DNA from: Malania oleifera
Taxonomy: Eukaryota; Streptophyta; Magnoliopsida; Santalales; Ximeniaceae
Direction of reading: 5' to 3'
DNA length: 64,000 bases
Assembly (NCBI RefSeq): GCF_029873635.1
Contig: NC_080422.1
Span: 8,835,764 to 8,899,763, forward strand
A program made the position numbers and the translations under genes. Numbering within the stretch: position 1 is the first letter of the stretch; every line of letters starts with the position of its first letter. Below, one piece after another: positions 35,565 through 47,421 of this stretch. The notes beneath the pieces are model-generated. The model did not search any database, was not told where the DNA came from, and saw only the letters and a program-made list of their open reading frames with translations.

Positions 35565-35955
35565 GGCTCGGATCATCGTATCCCCTACGGCTCGAATTCT
35601 TACATTCGAAGCAAGCCATCATTGTGTCCCATGGTTGGATCATCGTATCCCTACGACTCGGATTCTTACATTCGAAGCAAGCCATCATTGTGTCCCATGG
35701 CTAGATCATCGTGTCCGTACGGCTCAGATTCTTACATTCGAAGCAAGCCATCATTGTGTCCCATGGCTGGATCATCGTATCCCTACGGCTCGGATTCTTA
35801 CATTCGAAGCAAGCCGTCATTGTGTCCCATGGCTGGATCATCGTGTCCCTACGGCTCGGATTCTTACATTCGAAGCAAGCCATCATTGTGTCCCATGGCT
35901 GGATCATCGTGTCCCTACGGCTTGGATTCTTACATTCAAAGCAAGCCATCATTAT
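35565..35955. repeat. 66-bp tandem array, six units, element 2
   Basis: Same unit as in element 1 (GGCTGGATCATCGTGTCCC ... TACATTCGAAGCAAGCC); starts at 35565, 35633, 35699, 35765, 35831 and 35897. Confidence 0.95.
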
Positions 35956-36655
35956 ACTTTAGCGCTCGGGTTCTCAAACCCAGTGCAAGTCATTCTCATG
36001 TGCTTTGGCGCTCGGCTTCTCAAACCCAGTGCAAGTCATTCTCATGTGCTTTGGTGCTCGGGTTCTCAAACCCAGTGCAAGTCATTCTATTGTACTTTGG
36101 CGCTCGGGTTCTCAAACCCAGTGCAAGTCATTCTCATGTACTTTGGTGCTCGGGTTCTCAAACCTAGTGCAAGTCATTCTCATGTACTTTGGCGCTCGAG
36201 TTCTCAAACCCAGTGCAAGTCATTCTCATGTGCTTTGGCGCTCGGGTTCTCAAACCCAGTGCAAGTCATTCTCATGTGCTTTGGTACTCGGGTTCTCAAA
36301 CCCAGTGCAAGTCATTTCATTATACTTTGGCGCTCGGGTTCTCAAACCTAGTGCAAGTCATTCTCATGTGCTTTGGCGCTCGGGTTCTCAAACCCAGTGC
36401 AAGTCATTCTCATGTGTTTTGGCGCTCGGGTTCTCAAACCCAGTACAAGTCATTCTCATGTGCTTTGGTGCTCGGGTTCTCAAACCCAGTGCAAGTCATT
36501 CTATTGGACTTTGGCGCTCGGGTTCTCAAACCTAGTGCAAGTCATTCTCATGTACTTTGGCGCTCGGGTTCTCAAACCCAGTGCAAGTCATTCTCATGTG
36601 CTTTGGCGCTCGGGTTTTCAAACCCAGTGCAAGTCATTCTCACATACTTTGGCAT
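35956..36655. repeat. 46-bp tandem array, about 15 units, element 2
   Basis: Unit TTTGGCGCTCGGGTTCTCAA then ACCCAGTGCAAGTCATTCTC and ATGTGC. It contains a GGGTT/AACCC inverted repeat. It follows the 66-bp array without a gap, in the place where element 1 has its 24/25-bp array. ORFs across it are repeat products. Confidence 0.95.
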
Positions 36656-36790
36656 TTGGATTCTTACATTCGGTGCAAATTATCCCTGATTGGCAAAAGC
36701 AAACAATACCTGATTGAAAAGCCCAGACAGTTACGTGGCCTGGCTAAAATAGGTGTCTTTTATCTTTGCAGGCTTGTTACTACAAAAAAC

Positions 36791-36845
36791 GTAGGAGAGT
36801 TCCTACCGTTACATTGAAGCAACTAAGCCTACAAAGAGGGGCAGC
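36791..36845 (+). promoter_or_regulatory. Hairpin and polypurine tract before 3' LTR, element 2
   Basis: GTAGGA/TCCTAC hairpin (36791-36806, loop GAGT), then CAAAGAGGGGCAGC ending at the LTR start. Same arrangement as in element 1, where the loop is GAAT. Confidence 0.7.
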
Positions 36846-36887
36846 TGTAGACACCCCATTTTTACCCTGGCCCAATATATTTATTAC

Positions 36888-36924
<37 letters not shown>

Positions 36925-37440
36925 TTATTATTATTAGTAGTATTTTTATTATTTCATTTATCCATATTATTATTATTATTATTATTAATTAGTCTTATTA
37001 TTATTATTATTATTATTTTCATTATTATTAATATTATTTTTAATTATTATTATTATTATTATTATTAGTACTTTTATCTTTAGGAATAATATTATTACTA
37101 TTATTATTATTATTATTTATTATTTATTTATTATTATTATTAGTATTTTTACCTTTATTATCATTATTATTATTACTATTATTTATTTATCCTGTTATTA
37201 TTATTATTATTATTATTATCATTATTTATTTTTGTTATTATTATTTTTAACATTTTTAGTATTTATTATTATTATTTTACTATCATTATTATTATTTTTA
37301 TATTATTATTTATTTATTTATTTATTTATTTGTTATTACTATTATTATTATTTTGCTATCATTATTATTTTTTATACTATTATTATTTATTTATGTATTT
37401 TTGTTATTACTATTTTGCTATTATTATTATTTTTCTATAC

Positions 37441-37472
<32 letters not shown>

Positions 37473-38790
37473 TCCTTATAACCATAATAGTAGTATATAT
37501 TATTTCCAAAAAAAGAAAAATACCAAAAACTGAAAAAGGAATTTTTTTTTAGGGTTTGTTTTTCAAATTTTTTTTATAAGAAGAGGGCACAGCTCACAGC
37601 CAAGAGGGGCAGAGGCAGCGCACAGCCATAAAAAAAAAAAAAACTTTTCTGTGCTCACGCTCACGCCGCCATCATCCCCGGCCAACTCCACCTTCTCCAT
37701 CACTCTCTTTCTCATTCCCTGCAATCCCTCAGCCTTCTCTGTTTCCGCCCTCAGTCTCCCATCTCCCTTAATCTCCCTCTCTTCCACTGCAACTCTTGGC
37801 CAGGAGCATGCCATAGCCACCCAAACAGCCCCCGACTACAGCCCCCAGCAGTGATCCCGGCCATACCTCCGCGACCATCGTCTCTCTCCCGCTACGTCCT
37901 CGGCCATCTTGCAAGCCTCACAGCAGCAACCGGCTGACAACAACACCCGAAGCCACCAGCAGTCCTCTGCAACTCTCAGCAGCAGACCACACCAGCAGAC
38001 ACCAGCTCTTCTCCACCAAGCGGTCGCCGGAGATCCCCGAGCCAAGCACAGCAATTCCCAAATTCTCAACGGCTGCCACCTCACCCTCTCCTCCGGCCAT
38101 CCTCTACAACTCCAGCCACTTCATCCCAGAACTAGAGCAGATCAGGTCCCGACCCCCTGCTGTTACAACCGCTACAGCCGAGAGCCAGCACCGGCGGGCC
38201 TTCCAACTCCAGCCGTCACCCGCACTCGGCCAACCACCACACCAGCAGCAGCAGCCGACCAGAGCTCCTTCCAGCAGCCGACCAGAGCTCTAGCTTCTCC
38301 CCGACGAACCTCAGCTCCAACAATCGGCGGCACCCCTCTGCAGACCTCCCTGGCGAGTCCCTCTGTGAGCCACCTTGCCTCCTGTTTCTGCCACACACAC
38401 ACTCTCGCACACACAGCACACATAAATATACATATATACTACTGTTAGTGTCAATATGTCTATATATATATATTTTCTTTTATATTATGCATATATATAC
38501 AAATACATATATATATATTAATGTTAGTGTTAATAGGTATACGTATATATTTTCTTTCATATTGATCATATTAAATATTTTTATTTTCTGTATATTATTA
38601 TTAGCAATATTAGGGTATTATTTGTGTGTTACTATGATATTATTATCTAACAATATTATTATTATGTTAGTATTTATATTATATCGTTGTGTGTAGCATT
38701 ATTATTGTACTTATATTGCATGGTAGTTTTTTGTTCAATAATTATTATTTATTGTTATGAATTACCCTTATTATTGTTATATTGTAGATA

Positions 38791-38837
<47 letters not shown>

Positions 38838-40225
38838 CCCATGTCTATATTTTTAATTGTTTTCATATTTAATACCCATGTCTATATATACATATATTTT
38901 TTTTATTGTAAACATTAATTGATTTGTTCCCATTGTTGTAGGGTTCTTAAAATTTGTTAGTTTGTATTTTGGTTGTGCATATTATTTAATGAACATTATT
39001 ATTGTTATAGAAATGTTACAATTAAAATTCGTTTTAATCTTCAAGTTTATACTTTTGTTATATTTAGGGTATGTATTAAATTTCAAATTCATTTTTAGGG
39101 TTTCCTTATTTGGATTTACAGAGTTTCCATTTAATCACGTATTGATTTCCATAGTTTGGTTATTTCTATATTATCATACATGTGTATCTATTGTTTCCAT
39201 ATTGTTATACATTGATTTCCTTTTTGGGGTTTGATTTCTTCCCTATTATTGGATATTATTGTTTAGGATCAGATTAAAGTTATATAGGGCTTATATTGTT
39301 ATTAACATTGTGATGTATAGACCTTATTATTCTAGTGGCATTTATCATTGGTAATTATGTGCTATGATACATATATACATATATACATATTGGTTGTGTT
39401 ATTGTTACAAGTAGTGTATTATTGTTATAATATATTAGGGCTTTGATTAATTCATATTGTTTATGGTATTTTTAGAATTTTTAGGATCTAAGCCTATATG
39501 GTATTTTTACCCTTTTGATATATATAGTGATAGCATTATAGTATTTCTATTATGTTTACATGTGATGAGATTTATTATAGTATCCTTAGTATATTAATAT
39601 ATATATAGTAATATGGTATCTAATTACTTATTTTGACATGCATGATATTTTAGTAATTGTGAGTTGCTTATTACTCTATTACCATATATTAAAACCTCCC
39701 AACTAGCATTTTAATACTTAAAAAAAAACTCTAGAAGATTTCCAAAATTTTGGGAGTGTATTTTGTAAAATATTTTCGATTTTTTTATCCCTATGATTTT
39801 ATTGCGGGGGTATGAGCCTTTGGGCATCACGTACCCTAAGCTCTGAGGGAATATATATATATGTATATATTGTATTTATTTTTATTGATTTATTTATTTA
39901 TTTTTTTATGTGTATTTATAAATTCATAAGAAGGAGTAATTTAAAGAATTATTAGATTAACTTAGGGATAATTTCGGATTAATTAGGTACCATTCGTAAG
40001 AACGGGCGCGTAGGGGGTGCTCGTACCTTCCCCTCGCGTAACCGAACTCCTGACCCCAACTCTGGTAATGTAGACCGATTCTACCCCTAACGGGGTAGTA
40101 ATCATGTGTTCTAACCGCACTAAAGGTTAGTGGCGACTCCGACCTTTTCCATGATTTTCCTTGAAAATATAATGATTTTTAATTTCGCCGCCCGGGACAC
40201 ACGAGCTCCCGGGGACGTCGCGACA
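36846..40225 (+). repeat. 3' LTR of element 2 (3380 bp)
   Basis: Near-identical to 25587-28985; the length difference comes mainly from the ATT and TA microsatellites. Followed by GAGGT (40226-40230). Confidence 0.95.
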
Positions 40226-42522
40226 GAGGTGACTAAGAAGTATGAAAACTGGATTGACCAAAGGGTGAACAAAGATAAATCGGCTATTTTTTTCCCAAAT
40301 AAGTTGGGTGTTTAGGAGAAGGGAGAAATTCTTCAAGAGATTGGTTTTATTGAAGGTAAATTTTCTTTTATGTACTTGGATGTGCCAATAGTGGATGGTA
40401 AATTGAAGGGCTGCCATTTTGATCCTTTAATTCAAAAAATCAGTAAGAGAGTTGAGGGCTGGAAAAGTAGACTATTGTCTCAAGGAGGTCGTCTTGTTTT
40501 GTTAAGACATGCGCTTTCGAGTATGTCTTTGCATCTATTACCTGTTCTAAATGTCCCGAAACTGGTGATAAAAAAGATACAAGGTATGTTTGCTTCTTTT
40601 TTTCTTGGGATTTAAGGATGGAAAAGAAAAAATGAAATGGAGGGCTTGGAAGAAATTGTATTCCTGTGGAGGAGGGGGCATAGGAGTAAGGGACATTTCG
40701 GAAGTGCAACGGTCCTTGTTCATGAAGTTTGGTTGGCATTTTTTAACACAAAATTCTTTATGGGCTAGATTTTTTAAAGCTAAATATGTGAAAGGATGAC
40801 ATATTACTCTTTGTAGACCTCGTGGATTGGATTCTTCTTTTTGGAGGAAAGTTCTATAGGGTATGCCTGAACTATTAAGTAAATTTAAGTGGAAGGTTAG
40901 AGAAGCAGATGTAAAATTGTGGTATGATAAGTTTCTAGATTCAGGACCTTTGTTTGCAGATTGTCCAGATGGTGCTCATTCATATACCAGATTAGAAAGA
41001 TTTGGTTATCAATAATGTGTGGGATGTGGAAAATTTGTAGAAGATTCTGGGGTAGAATAAAGCGGAAGAAGTAATGGAAAAGGTGGGAAATCTTAGAAAC
41101 TCTTCGAACATTCTGTTATGGCTCCCGGAAAAGGATGGTTGCTTTAATACAAAGTCTGTATGGGATGTTATCAGAGTTAGAGCCCCAAAATTTGATTGGG
41201 CAAAGTGGGTATGGAATAAATGGTTACCGAAGAAAATTGCTATCTGTATGTGGAAGGCCGCTTTTCAGTGCTTAAGTGTTGATGAAAAGGTGAGAAGAGT
41301 GGGGGTTTCACTTGCTTTGGCATGCAATTGTTGTGAGATGAGGCAGCCAGAAGATATGGAGCATGTGTTAAATAAGGGAGACCTTACTACTGAGGTTTGG
41401 AGGAAGGTTTCGGTGGAGGTAGGTGTATCTTTCCTGAGGCAACAAAGTTAGAAAGAAAAAGTCCAAATGTGGTTTAATAGGGCTTTCATTTTTTTCTCAA
41501 TTGGGATCATTGATGGGTTTGATTCCTTATTTAGTAGTTTGGAGGCTGTGAAGAAGGAGATGTGTGGCTAGAATGGAGGGAAAATTGGAGAGCAGTATAG
41601 ATGTGTGGCTTTCCATTAAGTATTGGGTGGAGATTTTGTGCAAGAACATGACCGGAATGACTCACTTAAAGGATGCTGATTTTCGGATATTGCAGAATTT
41701 AGAAGTTCAAATTGTGAATAAAAGAATTAAAACTATGCAATATGTGAGATGGCTAAAACCGAGGCAAGGGAGGTTGAAACTAAATTTGGACGGGAGCAGC
41801 TTGGGGTACACGGGGCTAACGAGTGATGGTGGCATCCTTAGAGACCATACAGGTTCTTTGTTTTTGGTTTTTCAAAATATTTTGGTTTTTGTTCAAATAA
41901 TGAAGTTAAATTGAGAGTTGTGTTGGAGGGAATAAAGATTTGCAAACATTTGGGCCATACTAGTATTGATATTAAATGTGATTTGAATATTGTAGTAAAT
42001 TGGATAAGATCTAGTAAGTGCTTTTTGTAGTATTTGTAGGATTTTTGGGAGCAGCTTATTTGTTTATTGGAGGGAGCAGACTTTTCGATAAATCATTGGT
42101 ATAGGAAGGGAACAAAGTAGAAGATGTCTTGGCTCGACAAGGTGCGATGGGGAGGAATAGTTTGTTTACTAATAGTAGTCAACTCCCTAAAGTTATCAAT
42201 GATTTGTATAAACTGGAAAAGATGAATATGACGTATATGAGGTATGTTTATCTGATTTTCTGTTGGTTTTAGTTTATGATTTATGTTGTTTATCTTTTGT
42301 TTGTTTTGTTTCGTGAAGTTTGTTTTGTAGGTCCTTATTTTATTTTGTTTTGTTTGGACTTGTACCCCTGTTTTGGCTGGTTGTTGGTGTTATTTTTTGG
42401 GAGGCTTTTTTAAAGTTGTCTTTTGTTTCTCCCATTCATTGTCTTGTAACCATGGTATTTTTCCTCAAAAAGTGAGAGTTTATCAATAAATAAATAGAGG
42501 TGCCGCCCTTTTTTTTTTTTTT
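40226..42522 (+). mobile_element. LINE, 3' part: RT C-terminus, zinc-binding region, RNase H, 3' UTR
   Basis: Continues the LINE of 23778-25586 from the target duplication. Seen in order: the NKDKSAIFF motif after the RT palm, then YLDVP and WKSRLLSQGGR (40370-40490), the zf-RVT-like region with WNKWLPKKIAICMWKA (41210-41260), and a plant-type RNase H with KLNLDGSS (41780). Frame breaks include a stop at 40312 and others near 40613, 40797, 41449 and 41912. It ends GAGGTGCCGCCC plus a T/A homopolymer. The LINE is full of breaks and older than the duplication. Confidence 0.9.
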
Positions 42523-42698
42523 AAATGTTATTCAATTGTGCAATCTTTCCAAATGAAAATATTGGGACGAATGCTTCTTTCCATTTAAATTTCCTGCTAT
42601 TTTAATTTTAACCAGTGAGATGAAATACAATAAGTAAATGAATTCTAATCCTCTTTTCCCTTCTCCCTTATATCACAATCTAAAATTCAAACGTAGTG

Positions 42699-42701
<3 letters not shown>

Positions 42702-42735
<34 letters not shown>
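42702..42735. repeat. (TA)n microsatellite
   Basis: Longer than the homologous run in copy A at 13739. Confidence 0.85.
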
Positions 42736-42742
<7 letters not shown>

Positions 42743-43723
42743 TAATTTGGCTTCACATTCTCAACCAAATTTCAATTTTAACTAGTGTGGTGAAAAATGA
42801 TATATATAAACTTATTCTAATTCTTTCGTACTTTCAGTGTGGGACAATGGTTTATGAAGAAATTTTCCCTCTCTTATATTATAGTTAGAAGTCAGTATTT
42901 ATATGTATATATATATATATACAATGCTTGTATAATATTAACAAATACTAATCGAGCATCGAGCATGCAAGGGTATATTTCATTATCTAATTTGTTGCAC
43001 ATTTTTTTATTGACAAAGTATCGTGCATCGTGGATCCTACAAGTTTTTTTTTTTCTTTTTTCTTTATAAATGGTACGTTGTAACATTACTGCTACTACTA
43101 CTACTACTATTATTATTATTATTATTATTATTGACAGCTATAAATAATTTGTTTATTATAGTAGGAGTGAGAATGTTAGATTGAAAGGTCTAAATTATGT
43201 TAAATATAAAATTGACTAATAAATTTACGCATCAAATCACTTATCATGGATTTAACATTAAAACACTTTCATGTGTTGTCTCCCTCCTCTTTTTTTCTTT
43301 CTTTTTTTTTTTACTTTTTCAAAAATATTTTTCTTGTTCATGGACCCATAATATATCAAACTTTATGTTATTTCAACAAAATTACATACTTTTTTTTTTT
43401 TTTTCTAAAAGGGGTTATATTGTATCATCCATCAACATTACTACATTCTACTTTTCAACATTTAGTTTTAATTCAATGTTTCAAAACTATTTGCTTTTTT
43501 GAATCCTTTGAAAAAAAAAATCTCTATTTAAATAATTGAAAAACAAATAAAAATTTATTTTTTAAATATGTTTTCATTAGTCGTACAATATATTAAGCAT
43601 ATGGAATTTTTATCGGTGTCTCAATTTTTCCTAAAAAATTCTCAAGTAGATGCAATGAAGGGTAGTATACCTAATATATACTTAAATATGTTATTTTAAT
43701 TATCAGATATATTTATTTATTCT

Positions 43724-43752
43724 TTGACATCAAGCTTTATGAGTGTTGGTGA
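43724..43752 (+). pseudogene. Dirigent gene remnant: last codons and stop
   Basis: After TTTGA the sequence continues ACATCAAGCTTTATGAGTG, the codons for the terminal DIKLYECW and TGA stop of the copy A gene. Everything from about 480 bp upstream of the ATG to eight codons before the stop is gone. TTGA occurs at both deletion borders in copy A (14706-14709 and 15744-15747). Confidence 0.9.
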
Positions 43753-44001
43753 TTAATTAGTTGAGAGGATGATTCGGGATCCATGATTAGAATTAGAATT
43801 ATCTTAATTTGGAGTATGCACGGTGAGTTTTAATTAGTGTTAGGGTTGGGAGTAGCATGGGGGAGTGGGGTGTGGGTTTGGATATGACTAAATGTCATTT
43901 TTCAGCTTTCAAAAATAAATGAGGTTTTTCAGCTTTTAAAAATAAATCAGGAGTGAAGTGTCATCGTGCAATCTTATGAGAAAATAACATATAACGATAT
44001 G

Positions 44002-44091
44002 CATCCAATCTAATATAGTTTTATTATCTATAAAAAATGTATCTTTTTAATTAAAATATATAGACGTCTCAAAAACGTATAAGATTGGATG
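44002..44091. mobile_element. Possible 90-bp MITE-like element
   Basis: Ends CATCCAATCTAATA and TATAAGATTGGATG are inverted repeats with one mismatch over 14 bp. It sits at the place where copy A has its copia insertion. No clear target duplication. It could be chance. Confidence 0.35.
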
Positions 44092-44542
44092 AAGACTTAC
44101 AATAGGCAGTCCATCCACCTAAAATTTGTAATCGTCTTAATGTCACATTAGACCATTTGGGCACATACAATTAAAAGGCATTGCTTGGTGTGGCCCTAAT
44201 GGCGTGGGTCTTAGATTACTTTAGTGGTCAAAATATTTGTGCAATATCTTCTGATTGGCGGGTTGGACCATCCTTTCTAAATTTTCTCTTAGATTCATTT
44301 GGCCTATGTTGGCTCCCAGGATCTTTTATCCGTTCCCCTCTCCCCTCAATCTCTAGGTTAAAATTAAATACCTAACATATATGGGCGTCTCATACTCCAA
44401 TTATCAAAATCTTACTGTAAAATCCTAATTTTTACATAACTAGTTTAGTAATAATACGTGCCACTTAATTAATTATTTAAAAATATTTGATCACATAAGT
44501 TACTTTTATAATTATGGACAAAACCTTCAAAATGTTGAAGTA

Positions 44543-45083
44543 TAATAGCAATATAAACCCTAAATGACTCAATCTATTCCTCAAAATCAGTTCCAGATAA
44601 TGTTTTAATAAGAGACGATTATATAGAGTAGCTAAGAAAATAATAAATGGGTGAATTTTATTCTGAATATAAAACAAAATCATGTCATATACATACTTTT
44701 CTCACTATCTAATCGACCATAGGGTATAGACCAAACACCCCAAGTAATGGATGTCTCACCCAAGAATCTCATACTAATATGCTAATTAAACAAGTGATCC
44801 TTTGATGGTCTTCTGTATTTTTCCAAGGGTGATGATTTCTGGAAAGTTTCGGTAAATCCATTAATGGTTTCGTTTCTGAGTTGAGTGACTTGAATTTGGG
44901 CACGTAAGTCAAAATGTTAGGTCGATTGAGTATTGTTGTCTTGTCGGTGTTATGGATTTGTGGTAAGACGGTATGAATGAGTCGTAGATTAGAACTTTTA
45001 TGTTATAGTAGCTTTTTGTGTTAAACTTGTTTCGATTATGATAAATGAGGAAATTCTAAATTTGTTTCGATTCTATCTTCAGG
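44543..45083. other. Unassigned AT-rich stretch before a chromovirus-like relic
   Basis: No gene recognised. The part after about 44810 may be the 5' leader of the gypsy relic that follows, but no LTR end or PBS is seen. Confidence 0.4.
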
Positions 45084-46150
45084 ATGGTTCCTAGGGGGAA
45101 GGATGTTGATACTGAGGGAGATATACACATGGATACCTCCAATGAGGATGATGTTGATGTCTCGGTGGTGCTACGTAGCATAGCACGTCATGTTAAGAAG
45201 GAAGCTCAGAGAGAGCAAGATCAGCCAATGGCTGATAGAGGCTACACTTTTTAGCAATTTACCCAGATGAGTCTGCCGATTTTTGAAGGAAGTACAAACC
45301 CAATCATAGCTGAGGACTGTATTTAGGAGATGGAAGAACTCTTGACTGTTCTACACTGTACAGAGGAGTAGAGGGTACAATACACCACCTTTAAATTGGT
45401 TGGGGAGGCCAAGAGGTGGTGGAGGTCGGCAAAGATGGTGGAGAAGCAACATCCAGGGTATACATTTATTACCTGGAGCCGCTTCAGAGATGTCTTTTTC
45501 GGCACATACTTCTCGGTTGCCACCCGAAAGGCAAAAGTAGAGAAGTTTCTACATTTGACCCAGGAGTCCTTAATGGTGCAAATATATACACCCAAGTTTG
45601 TGAAGTTATCATGTTTTTCTCCACACATGGTCCCATACAAGCCATTGAAAGCCTGGATGTTTGAGGGAGGAGTAAGGTAGGGGATATACGCTCAGGTGGT
45701 GGGATTGATGACTCGGAGTTTCATTGGGCTAGTGGACAAGGCCATGGCAATTGAGGCCAGTATACAACAGAGTGAGGCAGAAGCAAAACAGAATAAGAGA
45801 TCCATACCTTCTAGCTCACATACCGATGTCCGACAAGATTCCTAGTGGGGAGATCGTGATGTCGGGGGTCAGAGGTCAAATAGGATTGATCGAGACTATC
45901 GGGAGAATCCATCCCGCCCCCTTTGTGCCAGATGTAATCAGAGGCATTGGGAGGAATGCTGAGGTGGGAATATTGTATGCTATAGGTGTGGCAGGCATGG
46001 CTACATAGCCTGTGATTGTCGTACTCCACCAAGTAGTGCACCTGCTCTTGATAAAAGGAACAACCCGGTCCCTCGTGGCGGCGGTGCCCCGGCGTGTGTT
46101 TTTATGCTTGGAACGACTGAGGGGGACAATGCTAGAGCCGCAAGTAATAT
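45084..46150 (+). pseudogene. gag: Chromovirus-like Ty3/gypsy gag relic
   Basis: Recognisable gag segments: GEAKRWWRS, a TWSRFRDVFFGTYF stretch, RKAKVEKFLHLTQESL and MVPYKP, in the usual order for chromovirus (Tekay/Reina-type) gag, followed by two zinc-knuckle-like motifs near 45920-46020. Broken in several places. No protease or pol follows. Confidence 0.75.
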
Positions 46151-46302
46151 ATTTATGATTGCATAAGCGGAAGGCTTGATTGATTTTAAGTGATTTTATG
46201 TTTTATATTTTAGTATAAATTGAACAGTGTAAATGTCGTTAATTAGCTTTTAAGATGTGAAAAATGAAGGATTAATGAATTTCAAGGATGAAATTGGGAG
46301 AA

Positions 46303-47421
46303 TGTAGAGACCTGGAAAAGTAAAATAATAAAATAAATGGGAAAAAGAAGTTTTTTGGTCCGTTAAGGAGAAAATCGGCCACAATTTTCTAGAGGAAGCA
46401 AAAAATCAGTGACGGTTTTGGATTGACCGCGGAACGGTAATAGGTGAATGGTGAAAAATGGGGTGGTTAAATAGAAAATTGGGGACTAAAAGTTATAAAG
46501 GAAATCGAGAGTTCAATTGTAAATATAAAAAAATAAACACTCTCTCTCTCTCTGAATAAAAACCCTACAACCCTTCCCCTATTTTTCTTCGATTTTCACT
46601 CTGATTAAGCTCGGATTGACAATCAGAAACCACCACCGGGTTCCTTGGAAGATTCTCTGCAACCTATGCGAAGCAGATTTTCAGTTTGAGGTTCTGGGGC
46701 ACTATTCCAAAATTAAGGTAAGTAAGGTATTTTTAAGTTTTATTATTAATATAGAGTATATAGAGCCTAGAGAATGATAAAATAGTGTTTTATTGATATT
46801 TTAGTTTATAAACTCAGGTTTTTGGATTAGCGTTTGGGTGAGTGCCGTGGACATCGTTTGGGGTTTTTGTGGCCATAATCTTTAAAACCAGGTAAGGAGA
46901 ATTAATTATAGTACGTTTTATTAATTATAAACAAGTTAATTTGAGTATATAATATATATAGGTATGATTTATCTGAACAACTAGGCATTTGGAAAAATGA
47001 TGACTTTTGATATATATAATTTATATGGGATAAAATTGTGCGGTAGAAATACAACTTTCAAAATTTAATTGGCTGTTGTTAGTACCGAATGATGAAATAT
47101 AATGTTGGATTGTGAACATTGACTGGCTTTGAGTATAGTTTACTTGTGAATAAAGATTAGTTGTGAATACTGGCAGTTTAAGATTTCTGTGTGATGAACA
47201 ATGTGATGTGTGTGTATGGGTCATTTTGTGTGGTTATTCGTGTGTATCACAACATAATATTGGCAGACCTGAGGAGTTCGTTATATTACCTAGATGTAAT
47301 CATCATGTGCATTGGCAAGCCTAAGGAGTTCGTATATTGTCATTATATATTGGGGTAGAGCATTGACAGGCATGAGGAGATTGTTCTACTGATATACTAT
47401 GAGTTGGTCATGAGGATTGGT
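46303..47421 (+). repeat. Probable LTR of the chromovirus-like relic, cut by CACTA
   Basis: TGTAGAGACCTGG follows a TTGGGAGAA tract, the usual PPT-LTR arrangement. Contains a (TC)n run (46538-46552) and a repeated GGCAGACCTGAGGAGTTCG-like phrase (47264, 47312, 47366). The right end is replaced by the CACTA element. Confidence 0.55.

Larger units (their letters stand above)
25587..40225 (+). mobile_element. Complete Tat/Ogre-like gag-only LTR retrotransposon, element 2 (14.6 kb)
   Basis: 5' LTR 25587-28985, PBS, leader to 30988, gag 30989-32464, non-coding region with tandem arrays to about 36655, polypurine tract, and 3' LTR 36846-40225, all inside a LINE with a 5-bp target duplication. The LTRs differ by roughly a dozen substitutions in about 2 kb compared by eye, so the insertion is recent. 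No pro-pol is recognisable, as in element 1. Structurally whole, with gag carrying about one break. Confidence 0.9.
41992..44542 (+). repeat. Segmental duplication, copy B
   Basis: Aligns with copy A (13021-20375) across the LINE end, the dirigent upstream region (42524-43727), the dirigent stop-codon region (43724-43752), its 3' flank and 44112-44542. It lacks 1038 bp present in copy A (14710-15747) and the copia fragment, and carries a 90-bp inverted-repeat element at 44002. Confidence 0.85.

Noticed and set aside
35548-36717. Overlapping ORFs over the 66- and 46-bp arrays
   Set aside because: The frame cycles through the 46-bp unit; same sequence read in three phases.
44002-44091. tRNA or other small RNA gene at the 90-bp inverted repeat
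   Set aside because: No cloverleaf, anticodon arm or promoter boxes can be drawn; only the ends pair.
47021-47224. Short ORF in the chromovirus-like LTR
   Set aside because: Lies in LTR sequence and has no recognisable domain.
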